Assembly (NCBI GenBank): GCA_006503475.1
Contig: RSEH01000112.1
Location: forward strand, 1 to 64,000
Reading direction: 5' to 3'
DNA: 64,000 nucleotides
Origin: Stentor roeselii
Lineage: Eukaryota > Ciliophora > Heterotrichea > Heterotrichida > Stentoridae
Shown here: piece after piece, positions 40,873 to 50,100 of the stretch
Numbering within the stretch: position 1 is the stretch's first letter
Layout of the letters: every line of letters starts with the position of its first letter
Made by a program: the position numbers and the translations under genes
The notes under the pieces: generated by a model
Seen by the model: only the letters and a program-made list of their open reading frames with translations
Database searches by the model: none
What the model was told of the DNA's origin: nothing

Positions 40873-41364
40873 CTAATATTTTTGGATGAAGGTTCCTTGA
40901 GTTGGGTAGTTCATCTGATATGGATTTATAGTTGGTCGAATAGGCATCATGCTTTGGTTTGAGTTGATAATTGGCATTGTATAATTCGGCATCATTCCTG
41001 GGTGTGTTATATTGCTGCTCATTTGGGAGGGAATCGGACTCATTGATACCTGAGGATTCATACCTAAATGATTTGGAACTCCTTGGCCATATGAAATTGG
41101 ATTCATTGTGGTCGAGATATTCATACCCGGTTGATATGGGTTTAGCTGGTTGTATGGACTCGGGTTAAAATTTGTTGGAAATGAGTTGTAAACTTGATTT
41201 GATAACTGCGGATTTCCGTAATTCATGGATGGAGCTCCTTGTCCAGTGTAGTTTATTATTACTTTTGTGTTATTTCTTGTCATTTGTTGTACTATTTGCA
41301 TCGCTTGTTGAAGGTCCTTGGAATTTATTGCTTGTTGTAAGTTTTGGCATAGCTGAAGTTCCAT
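40873..41364 (-). CDS. Asn/Gln/Pro/Met-rich low-complexity protein
   Basis: 163 residues. The first ~38 are helical (LCQNLQQAINSKDLQQAMQI) and end in a strand-like KVIINYTG, which could be the start of a small ubiquitin-like fold. The rest is low complexity, rich in N, P, Q, M, Y and G (MNPISYGQGVPNHLGMNPQ), and resembles prion-like RNA-granule or transactivator tails. No family is assigned. It is the last gene in the tight minus-strand array, 17 nt after the reductase stop. Confidence 0.6.
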   Translation of the reverse strand: MELQLCQNLQQAINSKDLQQAMQIVQQMTRNNTKVIINYTGQGAPSMNYGNPQLSNQVYNSFPTNFNPSPYNQLNPYQPGMNISTTMNPISYGQGVPNHLGMNPQVSMSPIPSQMSSNITHPGMMPNYTMPIINSNQSMMPIRPTINPYQMNYPTQGTFIQKY

Positions 41365-41381
41365 GATTTTATTATAGGGAA

Positions 41382-42278
41382 TTAATCATCTTCGAAACCT
41401 GCAATCAAGTAATGACCGATCCATGGCTCAACTATCGATACTAAACAATTGAGCAGGTACATCACGCTGTGCTTCCAGTGACCAGGCGTAAACCTTGTTA
41501 GCGTCAGTGAATTAAGAGCTTCCTTTGCGCATTCTCTTGCTGAAATCATTAAAGGTTTACTCTTCAGATTAAGGGTTGCTGGTGTGTCGACTAGACCTGG
41601 AGTCAAACACAAAAAATCTGATGATAGTTGGAATTTTTTTTTTATATAGCTTGTTTCACTGGCTAGAACATCACTAAAAACAAAGCCAAATGACTTAACA
41701 GCCCTATATGTAACTAATTTTGTCCCCGGAAACAAAGAAGCAACCGAACTAACAGTAATAACAGCAAAGTTAAATTTTCCATTAACCGCTTTATCAATCA
41801 AGAGCTTCGTCATGAAAACCGTAGAAAAAACATTCAAATTAAGAATCGAATGAATTTTTTTACTCTCAACAAAAAGCTTAACATGACTTCCTCCAACATT
41901 ATTAACGAGCAGTGACACCGGAATAGAAGAGATCTGATTGAAAAGGTCTTGAAAGAAATGAACTGGGTCTGAAGAGCTTTCTTCAAAGTCCTTCACTACC
42001 CAAACCACTTGAACCTGATATTTTTCTTTAAGACTTTCAGCAGTTTTCATTAATTTCGCCTCGTTTCTTCCAACTAGAACCAAATTTAGTCCTTTACTTG
42101 CAAGTTCTTGGCTAAAGCCTAGTCCAAGGCCATCTGTTGCTGCTGTGACCATGGCCCAGGAATGTTTAGGAGTTGATTCAGACTTTGTGATGAAAGTCGA
42201 AACAAATATAAGGCTGAGTTCGAAGATTATCTTGAAGAGATAAAGAAATCCTAAAGAGAAAAATAAAGACTCTAGCAT
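41382..42278 (-). CDS. very-long-chain 3-ketoacyl-CoA reductase / 17-beta-HSD12-type SDR
   Basis: 298 residues. An N-terminal membrane anchor (about 5-30) precedes a classical short-chain dehydrogenase: cofactor loop TAATDGLGLG (45-54), NNVGG (126-130), catalytic Ser near 177, and Y191-x3-K195 (TYRAVKSF). The anchor, the wide spacing and the C-terminal hydrophobic segment fit the ER-bound HSD17B12/KAR/Ifa38 group, which reduces 3-ketoacyl-CoA in very-long-chain fatty acid elongation. The first cofactor-loop residues read TAA rather than TGA/TGC, still acceptable. Its ATG begins 1 nt after the previous gene's stop. Confidence 0.82.
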   Translation of the reverse strand: MLESLFFSLGFLYLFKIIFELSLIFVSTFITKSESTPKHSWAMVTAATDGLGLGFSQELASKGLNLVLVGRNEAKLMKTAESLKEKYQVQVVWVVKDFEESSSDPVHFFQDLFNQISSIPVSLLVNNVGGSHVKLFVESKKIHSILNLNVFSTVFMTKLLIDKAVNGKFNFAVITVSSVASLFPGTKLVTYRAVKSFGFVFSDVLASETSYIKKKFQLSSDFLCLTPGLVDTPATLNLKSKPLMISARECAKEALNSLTLTRFTPGHWKHSVMYLLNCLVSIVEPWIGHYLIAGFEDD

Positions 42279-42279
42279 A

Positions 42280-43071
42280 TTAATTTAAGGGCTTTGATAA
42301 AGATTTTATTTTCCAGATTTCAAATGTGACATTCATCATCCAGGACAGTCTCATCTTCGACTCAATAAATCTTTCCAAAAACCTAACCACAAGTCTTTTC
42401 CCACGTTTACTCCTTAAAATAGCCTTATGAGTATTTTTAAAAACATTAAAAGTTCTATGAATTTTTTCATATTTTCTATCATCTTTCAACTTGTTCTGAA
42501 TATTTAAAATTTTTAATCTTGGACTTTTCTGCTGAAAAATCTTCAAATTCAAAAGAGTTCTTTCACGAGGACTATGAATCGCTTCAATTTTCGAAGTAGC
42601 GATTCTCTGAGAAGCTGAGTTATTTAATATCTTCCGATGCGTGACAGAAGTGTTTTTTCCTTTTGAACTACTCGAAACTTTTGCTTGTTTTTCATAAACT
42701 GTGTGTATTGGGGCTATAGTCGTGAGAGGGATTGAGTAAAGACTTGAACAAGGACCTTTCAGATGAGTTATCATTAGTTTTAATGAATTACTTGAAGGAA
42801 AACAATGCTCTGAAATATTTTTTAACAGTCTTTCAAACTGAAGATAAGTGATTTCAACTTGTTTTTCATCAGTAATAGTTTTTTTCATAGTGTTTGACAT
42901 GATTCTCTTCAATTCGCTAAGACTGATCAATTCTGGGTATAACTTCATCTTGATACAAAAACTTATAAACTGATTGAACCCCACAAATGGGCTTTCATTT
43001 TCAGCTAAGTTACTAAAAAATAACTCTTTCAGTGAAGATCTATTGCAATCAATCAAATATTCAGAATCCAT
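42280..43071 (-). CDS. basic protein with calmodulin-fold-like N-terminus
   Basis: 263 residues. Residues 1-95 resemble paired EF-hand helices without calcium ligands (FVGFNQFISFCIKMKLYPEL, VEITYLQFERLLKNI). Residues 130-263 are strongly basic (RTLLNLKIFQQKSPRLKIL, AILRSKRGKRLVVRFL). I cannot name it. It starts in a TTATAAATG context 7 nt after the upstream stop and ends 1 nt before the reductase start. Confidence 0.6.
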   Translation of the reverse strand: MDSEYLIDCNRSSLKELFFSNLAENESPFVGFNQFISFCIKMKLYPELISLSELKRIMSNTMKKTITDEKQVEITYLQFERLLKNISEHCFPSSNSLKLMITHLKGPCSSLYSIPLTTIAPIHTVYEKQAKVSSSSKGKNTSVTHRKILNNSASQRIATSKIEAIHSPRERTLLNLKIFQQKSPRLKILNIQNKLKDDRKYEKIHRTFNVFKNTHKAILRSKRGKRLVVRFLERFIESKMRLSWMMNVTFEIWKIKSLSKPLN

Positions 43072-43078
43072 TTATAAC

Positions 43079-43900
43079 CTACTTAAGCCTGATAGAAGCA
43101 GCACTTTTCCTTTTCGCTAAATTCTTCCGATTCTCCTCAAAAGCCCTGATTTTATCCCTAGGCGACGGTAAAAGTAAAGAAATAAGTGGTGACCTTGAAG
43201 TGATGGCCATATAAGGCGAGATCTTCACAAATCCAGGTCGATTAATTCCATCAAAATTCCCAGATTTTGCTTTTTCCCTTAAATAATTCCCTCTAAGCAA
43301 GATATTTTTAATAACTGCGTCATGGTCACGTCTCGAGTAAGGTTTTTTAAGAAGAGGAAATTTTTTAAGTTTTTCATCTTCAGCTAGTCTTCGATTAGTG
43401 ATGTTAAAAGCAGTGCTTCTGAAAAGTCTGTTGATTTCCTCGTCGATCACCCAGGACTGGTCCTTTTTAAACGCCGGTTGGACTGTGCGAATGAGAAAGT
43501 AAATCACGGTCTCGAAGAAGTTCTGGTCGTCGATCTTACTTACGACTCGCCTTTGAATTAATAAAAGTTCTCCGTAACGTTGGGCTGCTTGACGGCCGAG
43601 ATCGGGTAATTGTCTTGATTGGATCTCGGAAAACGACTTTGCTTCTCGAAATTTTCCTTCTTCTCGGAGAGATGCGCAACGAGAATTTATACCTGCCAGA
43701 CATTTGCAGTACTCGAAGACTGAGGATAATAGTTCTAACATCTCTGGCTTGTTGTAGAATTCGAGGAAGGAGTAGGGGATTATTAGGTCTGGGTTTTCTT
43801 CTTTACTTTTTAACATCTCTTGAACTGTTTCTTCCATTGCGGTTTGCAGGGAATAGTCTTTCTCGATGTGGAAGTCTTGTTGTTTAGACTGTCTTTTCAT
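43079..43900 (-). CDS. conserved-looking helical protein, possibly PPP1R36-like
   Basis: 273 residues, mostly helical. The line FFETVIYFLIRTVQPAF followed by IDEEINRLFRSTAFNITNRR reminds me of the PPP1R36 family (protein phosphatase 1 regulatory subunit 36, found in ciliated cells), but this is from memory and weak. A basic tail with SPLISLLLPSPRDKIRAFE follows. It has no catalytic motif. It sits in the tight minus-strand array, 33 nt after the preceding stop. Confidence 0.55.
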   Translation of the reverse strand: MKRQSKQQDFHIEKDYSLQTAMEETVQEMLKSKEENPDLIIPYSFLEFYNKPEMLELLSSVFEYCKCLAGINSRCASLREEGKFREAKSFSEIQSRQLPDLGRQAAQRYGELLLIQRRVVSKIDDQNFFETVIYFLIRTVQPAFKKDQSWVIDEEINRLFRSTAFNITNRRLAEDEKLKKFPLLKKPYSRRDHDAVIKNILLRGNYLREKAKSGNFDGINRPGFVKISPYMAITSRSPLISLLLPSPRDKIRAFEENRKNLAKRKSAASIRLK

Positions 43901-43933
43901 CAGTTGATAATAAGAATTTTATTAATTATTGAG

Positions 43934-45541
43934 TTACTCATCATTAACCCTTTTGGCTAAATACAATTGGATGGTATCAGGCCATCTATATAGAGGCACC
44001 TTATTTTTCATCAAATTATGGAAAAGTTTCCCAGTCGGTATTCTATTGATTTTTTCATTATAATTACATTTGGCCTTGATAACTTGGCAAAGTTTAACAA
44101 AATAGTCTTTAATCGGGTCATCAGGTGCAGAGTATTCTCTTCCATCAATAATTTTCTCCTTTTCATTACCTTTCAAGTCATGATGCTGAATTTTCACCTC
44201 TTCTGCTGGGTTGATCGAAAAAAACCCAACATTTTGAGTTTGAAGATTTTTCGGACTCAAAAAAAGACTCCTGGGGCTTGTCTGGAGAGAAGAAACAATT
44301 CGATGAGAAGAAAGAGCCTTAGGAAACAAATATTCTCCAGTAGGACTTTTCTTCAGCTTTGAAGCAGGAAAAGCATAAATAATCGACCCTGACTCAGCTT
44401 CTTGAAATCTTTTCTCAGGTCTAATGCTGTAGTTCTGTGTTCTAGAAATGGAAAAATTCAAACTTTTCGCTTTTGGAGTGAAAGAAAATGAGTTAACTGA
44501 AACAATTCGGTATTTTTCTTCAGGTTTTTTTGGAAAAACAAGGATTTTATTTTCACTTTTTGCTTCTGAACAGTTTTTGTAGTCGTTTAGAGAGATATCA
44601 TTAGCACCTAAGGAAAAAATGACTTCGCTTTGGGCTAAAGACTGCTCATCTTCCAGTAACTTTAAATCATTTTCATTTGCAAAGCTTTGAGAGTCGTTTC
44701 CGCTGATCTCTCCTAATTGAATCTGAGAAAAACTCTCTTCAAGTTGATTCGAGGTCTGAGTCGAGTTGTTTTTAACGAGTCCTACTTTTATCTGTAAGCA
44801 TCTTTCCTTGTATTGTGATTTCTTTATTTTCAATTCGTCAAGATTCGCCTCCAGTTCTTTCACTTGGATCTTGAGAAGGTTAATGTCATTTCGGTATTTT
44901 TCATTCTGGATCTTTTCACCAATAAGTTTTTGCTCATATTTTTCAACGATTTTTTCAGAATTTTCAGAAAATTCTAAACTTTTATCAGCGTTTTTTTCAA
45001 GTTTTTCGATTTTTTTCAAGAATTCTTCTTTTTCTTTTAGATGTTTTGTTTGAATTTCTTGGATTCGATTTAAATATTTTTCTTCTGCGGATTTCATTTC
45101 TTGTTTAAAAGTATCGAATTCAATTGAAATGTTATCTTTTTCTTCAGTGAGTGAATCGAAAATTTCTCGATATTCTTGAATGCTTTCTTCATTTTCAGTG
45201 AGTTTTTTCAAGGTTTCTTTTGATTTTAGTTCAGTTAAAACGATTTGAGACTCAAGCTGCCGAATTTTCGAGATTTGGGAAAAGTTTTTCGACTCCAAGT
45301 TAATCATTTCTTTATGAAGATTTTCACACATTGAGTGGAAGTCTTTTGTTAGTTTTATCAGCTTTTTTCCTTTGTGGTTCTGTTTTTTTAGTGCTTGCAT
45401 TAATATTTCTTTGGAGTTTAAATCGTTGAGACCGGTCTGTTCGGGAAGAAGAGGTGAGAAGAAGAATTTTGAGTATTGGTTTAGCTTTTGGATGATTTTT
45501 TCTCGGGGGTCTGAAGAATCAGGGTTGTAAGATTTTTCCAT
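43934..45541 (-). CDS. coiled-coil protein
   Basis: 535 residues. A coiled coil spans about 55-260 (QISKIRQLESQIVLTELKSK, EKEEFLKKIEKLEKNADKSL, INLLKIQVKELEANLDELKI). A Ser-rich acidic linker and a less structured C-terminal half follow, with short conserved-looking blocks (SPRSLFLSPKNLQTQN). The final ~60 residues (PIKDYFVKLCQVIKAKCNYN) look globular. No family is recognised. It starts in a TTATAAATG context. Confidence 0.7.
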   Translation of the reverse strand: MEKSYNPDSSDPREKIIQKLNQYSKFFFSPLLPEQTGLNDLNSKEILMQALKKQNHKGKKLIKLTKDFHSMCENLHKEMINLESKNFSQISKIRQLESQIVLTELKSKETLKKLTENEESIQEYREIFDSLTEEKDNISIEFDTFKQEMKSAEEKYLNRIQEIQTKHLKEKEEFLKKIEKLEKNADKSLEFSENSEKIVEKYEQKLIGEKIQNEKYRNDINLLKIQVKELEANLDELKIKKSQYKERCLQIKVGLVKNNSTQTSNQLEESFSQIQLGEISGNDSQSFANENDLKLLEDEQSLAQSEVIFSLGANDISLNDYKNCSEAKSENKILVFPKKPEEKYRIVSVNSFSFTPKAKSLNFSISRTQNYSIRPEKRFQEAESGSIIYAFPASKLKKSPTGEYLFPKALSSHRIVSSLQTSPRSLFLSPKNLQTQNVGFFSINPAEEVKIQHHDLKGNEKEKIIDGREYSAPDDPIKDYFVKLCQVIKAKCNYNEKINRIPTGKLFHNLMKNKVPLYRWPDTIQLYLAKRVNDE

Positions 45542-45651
45542 TTATAAGTGACTCAGATTTGATTATGGAAGATTTTTTTTTTGAATAGGTTTTTACAATT
45601 TTAATGGATTTTTGGGTTTTTGGAGATTTAGTTGGGGTTAACCTACCTTTA

Positions 45652-46329
45652 TTAAAATAAAGTACAAACTTTACATTCTATACCTTTTGATGAATCGTCT
45701 GGAATTGTTTCAGCTGTGGTCATCATGTTTCGGAAATCGGGGAACATCTTTTGTTTTCCCATATATTCATATTCACTCTCAACAATTTCCAGTCTTTTTT
45801 TCAGTTCAGAGACTTCTCTTTGAAGACTTTGAACTAATCTACAAGCATTAAAGTTTGAATCATTTTTAACATAAGTCTTTTTTTTACTAGTTGCAGTTGA
45901 AGGCGAACTGAACAAACTTTTGATTAACGGAGGAGTTAAGAACTGATTTTCAAGGCCTCTGAATTCTTGGTGAAGGACTTGAATGTCTTTGTGCAGTTCT
46001 CCTATCTCGTTTTCAACTATTTCGTTAAGATTCAGGTATTCTTGATTAGCTGATTTAAACTTGGATAACGACTCCAACAACTGATTTTCGAGTTCTTTAT
46101 TCTTGGCTTGGGACTTTTTGATCAATGGTGAGACTTCATTCTTCGTTGAAGAGTTTTCAGGTTTTAAGCGTTTCTCTGGAATTTGGACTTCGTGACTGGT
46201 CTTAGAAAGTGGAACTTCTGATGACTTTCTTCGATTTGGCTGAAGAGATGCCTGGTCTGGATAGAATGAAAGACGTGTTTTTATTGTTTGGGGTCTAGTG
46301 TTGAGAGTTTTTCGCTGGTTAAAAGACAT
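45652..46329 (-). CDS. coiled-coil protein with possible CaaX tail
   Basis: 225 residues. The basic N-terminus (FNQRKTLNTRPQTIKTR) is followed by a coiled coil at 70-130 and 160-195 (KSQAKNKELENQLLESL, VQSLQREVSELKKRLEIVE). The last four residues are CTLF, which fits a CaaX prenylation box, with another Cys three residues earlier. If prenylated, the protein would be membrane-tethered. No family is recognised. Confidence 0.65.
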   Translation of the reverse strand: MSFNQRKTLNTRPQTIKTRLSFYPDQASLQPNRRKSSEVPLSKTSHEVQIPEKRLKPENSSTKNEVSPLIKKSQAKNKELENQLLESLSKFKSANQEYLNLNEIVENEIGELHKDIQVLHQEFRGLENQFLTPPLIKSLFSSPSTATSKKKTYVKNDSNFNACRLVQSLQREVSELKKRLEIVESEYEYMGKQKMFPDFRNMMTTAETIPDDSSKGIECKVCTLF

Positions 46330-46503
46330 ATTATTGAATACTGATTATTGAGATAAATCTTGATAAAATAATTGATTAAATAATCATCCAAAACATATCA
46401 CAAAGCATTCCAAATAAAAAAATCTCCCCACTCAAAACCAAACCAGATAAATCCAATCACCCATCATTCCCTGCCCTATTCTCCATATCCAAGTCTCAAA
46501 TAA

Positions 46504-47010
46504 ATGTTTTTCATTCTAAACCTAAAGAAAAACCTAAACGTGACTCCAGAGTTTCTAGGTAAAAAGATCTCCGCTCACCTCCACGCTTTACTAAAACGAG
46601 CAGTAGAAGGTTCATTCAACAGTCGATACGGGTATCTTGTAAAAGTTTTGACAGCTGACAACATCGGCGAAGGTAAAGTCCAAGACGGTAGTGGCGATGT
46701 GGTCTTCTTGATATCTTACAAAGCTTTAGTCTTCATGCCCTACAAAGGAGAAGTCCTTGACGCTGTCGTGACTCAGATCCTCGAAGTCGGATTCACTGCC
46801 GCCGTCGGACCCATGAGTCTTTTTGTCGCTTCTCAGAAAATCACAGGGTATCGACTTGATATGGACGCCAGACCTCATCCCAGGTGGACTAGCATGATTG
46901 ATGGAACTCTTCATATTCAAGTCGGATCTGATGTTAGGCTCAGGATTATTGGAATTAGAGTTAATGGAAATGAAATGTTAGGAGTTTGTGAAATGGTTGA
47001 AAGCTTTTAG
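46504..47010 (+). CDS. RPB7: RNA polymerase II subunit RPB7
   Basis: 168 residues, full length for the family (~171). The N-terminal tip domain includes FGKK-like FLGKKISAHL and GRYGYLVKV-like SRYGYLVKVL. The C-terminal S1/OB domain includes VGFTAAVGPMSLFVASQKI and ends RVNGNEMLGVCEM. RPB7 pairs with RPB4 as the stalk of RNA polymerase II and contacts nascent RNA. The MFFILNL start is typical of RPB7. Archaeal-type RPC25 or RPA43 paralogues differ in these lines. Confidence 0.93.
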   Translation: MFFILNLKKNLNVTPEFLGKKISAHLHALLKRAVEGSFNSRYGYLVKVLTADNIGEGKVQDGSGDVVFLISYKALVFMPYKGEVLDAVVTQILEVGFTAAVGPMSLFVASQKITGYRLDMDARPHPRWTSMIDGTLHIQVGSDVRLRIIGIRVNGNEMLGVCEMVESF

Positions 47011-47167
47011 ATAAGATTTAGTGGATTTTTTTTGATTTGGGGTTTAAGAGTTTTTGGGTTGTAATTGAGATTTTTGTTAATTTCATTCAAAACTCAGCAA
47101 ACTACTAATGAAAAGAGTTATCAATATCATTATAATACTAACTATTATTATCCTAAACTAATTCAAT

Positions 47168-50100
47168 CTATTCCAGATTAATTTTCTGATTATTAAAAAC
47201 TGGAATTTCTGTAACCTTAGTAACTTCTAACACATTTGCTATTTTAATATGCTTTTTTCTGCGATTTTGAAGATACTCGTAAAACTTTTGAATAAATTTG
47301 TATAAACTATTTCCAATATTTAAGCCCCAAGTAACTGTAATAAGGGTCATGCTTATTGAAGAATAAGCTGTTGAATACTTAGATTCTTTAACAAGAAATG
47401 AAATGAATGTGATGATATACACAGTAGTTATCAAAGTTTCATTAAAAAAATGATAAAAATTCAAGACTCTCAACTTAAAACATCTTGAATAAACAATATA
47501 AAAACAAAGCTATTTATATTTACAATGAAGGAAATTCCGATGCATATTGAAAGTTGAAGAATTCCATCTCTGATAAATTTCAAACAGAGAAATAAAATCA
47601 ATCTCTTCAATATGAAAAAAACATAAAATAAGCAAGAAACCAGTCCTTCTTCTTTAAAATCATCAAAAAATGTACCATATTTTCTTTTGATCTCATTTAA
47701 TTTGTCTTGATTGGTTAAAGTTGCTCTTCTAAATATAACCAGAAATTGTAAAAAAATCATCAAAACCACAATAATCTACTTAAAACTTACCAAAAAAATC
47801 AAACATATAACAGTATCAAATATTTTTATCCCTCCATCAAGATAAAGTAAACTTAAACCAGAGGCTAATAAAACTTCAAAAAAATTCTGAAGCCACAATC
47901 TAAGAAAAGCTGAAAATGTGAGCAAATCATATAATTTTTCTAATAATTTAAAATTTGTAATAAACTTCAATAAAACGAAAAGAACAAACCACAAGACCCC
48001 AAAAACCGCAAAAGTAATAATTTGAATCCAAAGGTTAATAATAAAAATATGACTTTTATATCCAATCTTCTGATACTTTTCAGGAATTTCAGAGAAATCG
48101 CTTGAATCAATAAAATTTTCCAAAAAGTTCGGGATTTTCTTTTGGATTCTCATTCCAATCAAAAACTCTGAAAATACTGGGTTTAATTCAAGTTCAAAAA
48201 AGTGAAGAGCGTAAAACATTTCAGCTGTATTCAAAAAGCAAAAAATAGAAGAAGGGTCGAAATTTAAAAAGCTCAGAATTAATGATATTGAAATTCCTGC
48301 CGTTGTTCCTTTTTCTGAAAATTCTTTTGCAGCCTTCGCCTTTTCTGCTATTTTTTCTTGTTTTTGCAAATCAGAAGAATAGATAAGAGGGTGAGTGAAA
48401 ATTTCTGCTAGAAAAAGGGATTGATTAGTTGAGGTCAAATTTCTGAGAATTTCAATTTTTATTGAAAAACTTGATGTCACTTTTGAGATTTTTGGTTGTA
48501 TTGAATAGGTTTTAGAATCATCTTTGGAAAGTTTGAATGTTATTAATGATTCTTCAATTGAAACTTTTAGGTCGGAGTAATTCAGGTCTTCTGAAAGTGG
48601 TTCAGAAAAAATTAATTTGACGATGTTTTCTTTACTGATCCAAGATTTTATTGTTAAAATATTCCTGATACAATAAAGATCTTTTAAAGTATATCCAGGT
48701 TTGCAAGTGCATTCTGGTTCATTTGGTTCAAAGCCGTTTTCTGAGTAAGAGCAATGAGTTTTTTCTGGGCATTCTTTATAATAAGGAGGGCATTTTTGGC
48801 AATTCCCTAGCGATAATTCAAATCCTTCAACACAATGACCACAAAATATTTTTTCTTCTACCAGAAAACAGTTAGAGCATCCATATGGACAACTCTCACA
48901 AAATAATTCCCCATTAAAATAGTATCCTTCTATACATCTGCATTCACCTTCAAATACTTCTGAATTACTAATCGAGCAGCTAGTGCATAAATTAAGTGAA
49001 CTGCATTCTTTACAAACTTCTTTACATTTAACACAAGTACTATTCTCATATTGACCTTCATCAAAAAATCCTGAAGTGCAAATGCATCTTCCTCCAACCA
49101 ATTCTGAATGATTTTTTTCACACTTGATGCAATAATCTAATGAAATACATTCAGCGCAATCATTTTTACATTGAAGACAAATTTCATTTCCATCTTCTTC
49201 ATCTTCATAATATCCTGGTAAACATTTGCAGATGCCTTCAATGAGTTCGGAATGATTTTTCGCACATTTGGTGCAATTATCTAAAGAAATACATTCAGCG
49301 CAATCATTTTTACATTGAAGACAAATTGCATTTCCAGCTTCTTCTTGTTCATAGTAACCTGGTAAGCATTTACAGATGCCTTCTATGAGTTCGGAATTAT
49401 TTTTCGCACATCTGGTACAATTATCTAAAGAAATACATTCTGCACAGTCAGTTTTACATTTAAGACAAGTTTTATTTACAGCTGCATCTTCTTCATAGTA
49501 TCGTGGCAAACATTTGCATTTTCCTTCAACTAGTTCGGTGTTATTCTTTGAGCAGCTTGTGCAAGTGTCGAATGAAGAACATTCGTAACAATTTTCACTG
49601 CATTCCAAACATGTGATGTTTTCGATGTTTTTTTGTTGGTAAAAACCTGAAAAGCATCTGCATGTCCCAGATTCATCAACAAATGTTTTTTCATTCTTGC
49701 AAGAAATGCAGGTCAATGAATTATTGCAAGTTAAGCAATAATTATGGCAAAGTTTACAAGAATTAGTAGCATTCATTAATATGTTCTCTGGATAGTACCC
49801 CTGGTTACATGAACAGCCGCTCATATTATTAGGCTGTGCATTAAGCGCAATACAAGATTCACAATGGCTAGCAGAGCAATTGATACATTGTTCATTGCAT
49901 TTTAAGCACACACCTCCTTCATTCAAAGGGCTTGATTTATAAAATCCACTATTACAAACACAGTTACCATATTCTGGAGAAGCATTAGTATCTTTGCAAA
50001 TAACACAAGTAGCTGGATCTATGCATTTTAAACAATCGTTACTGCATTGAAGGCAATTCTCACTGATTGAAATATTAGTAGATGGGCAATCACAAAATGT

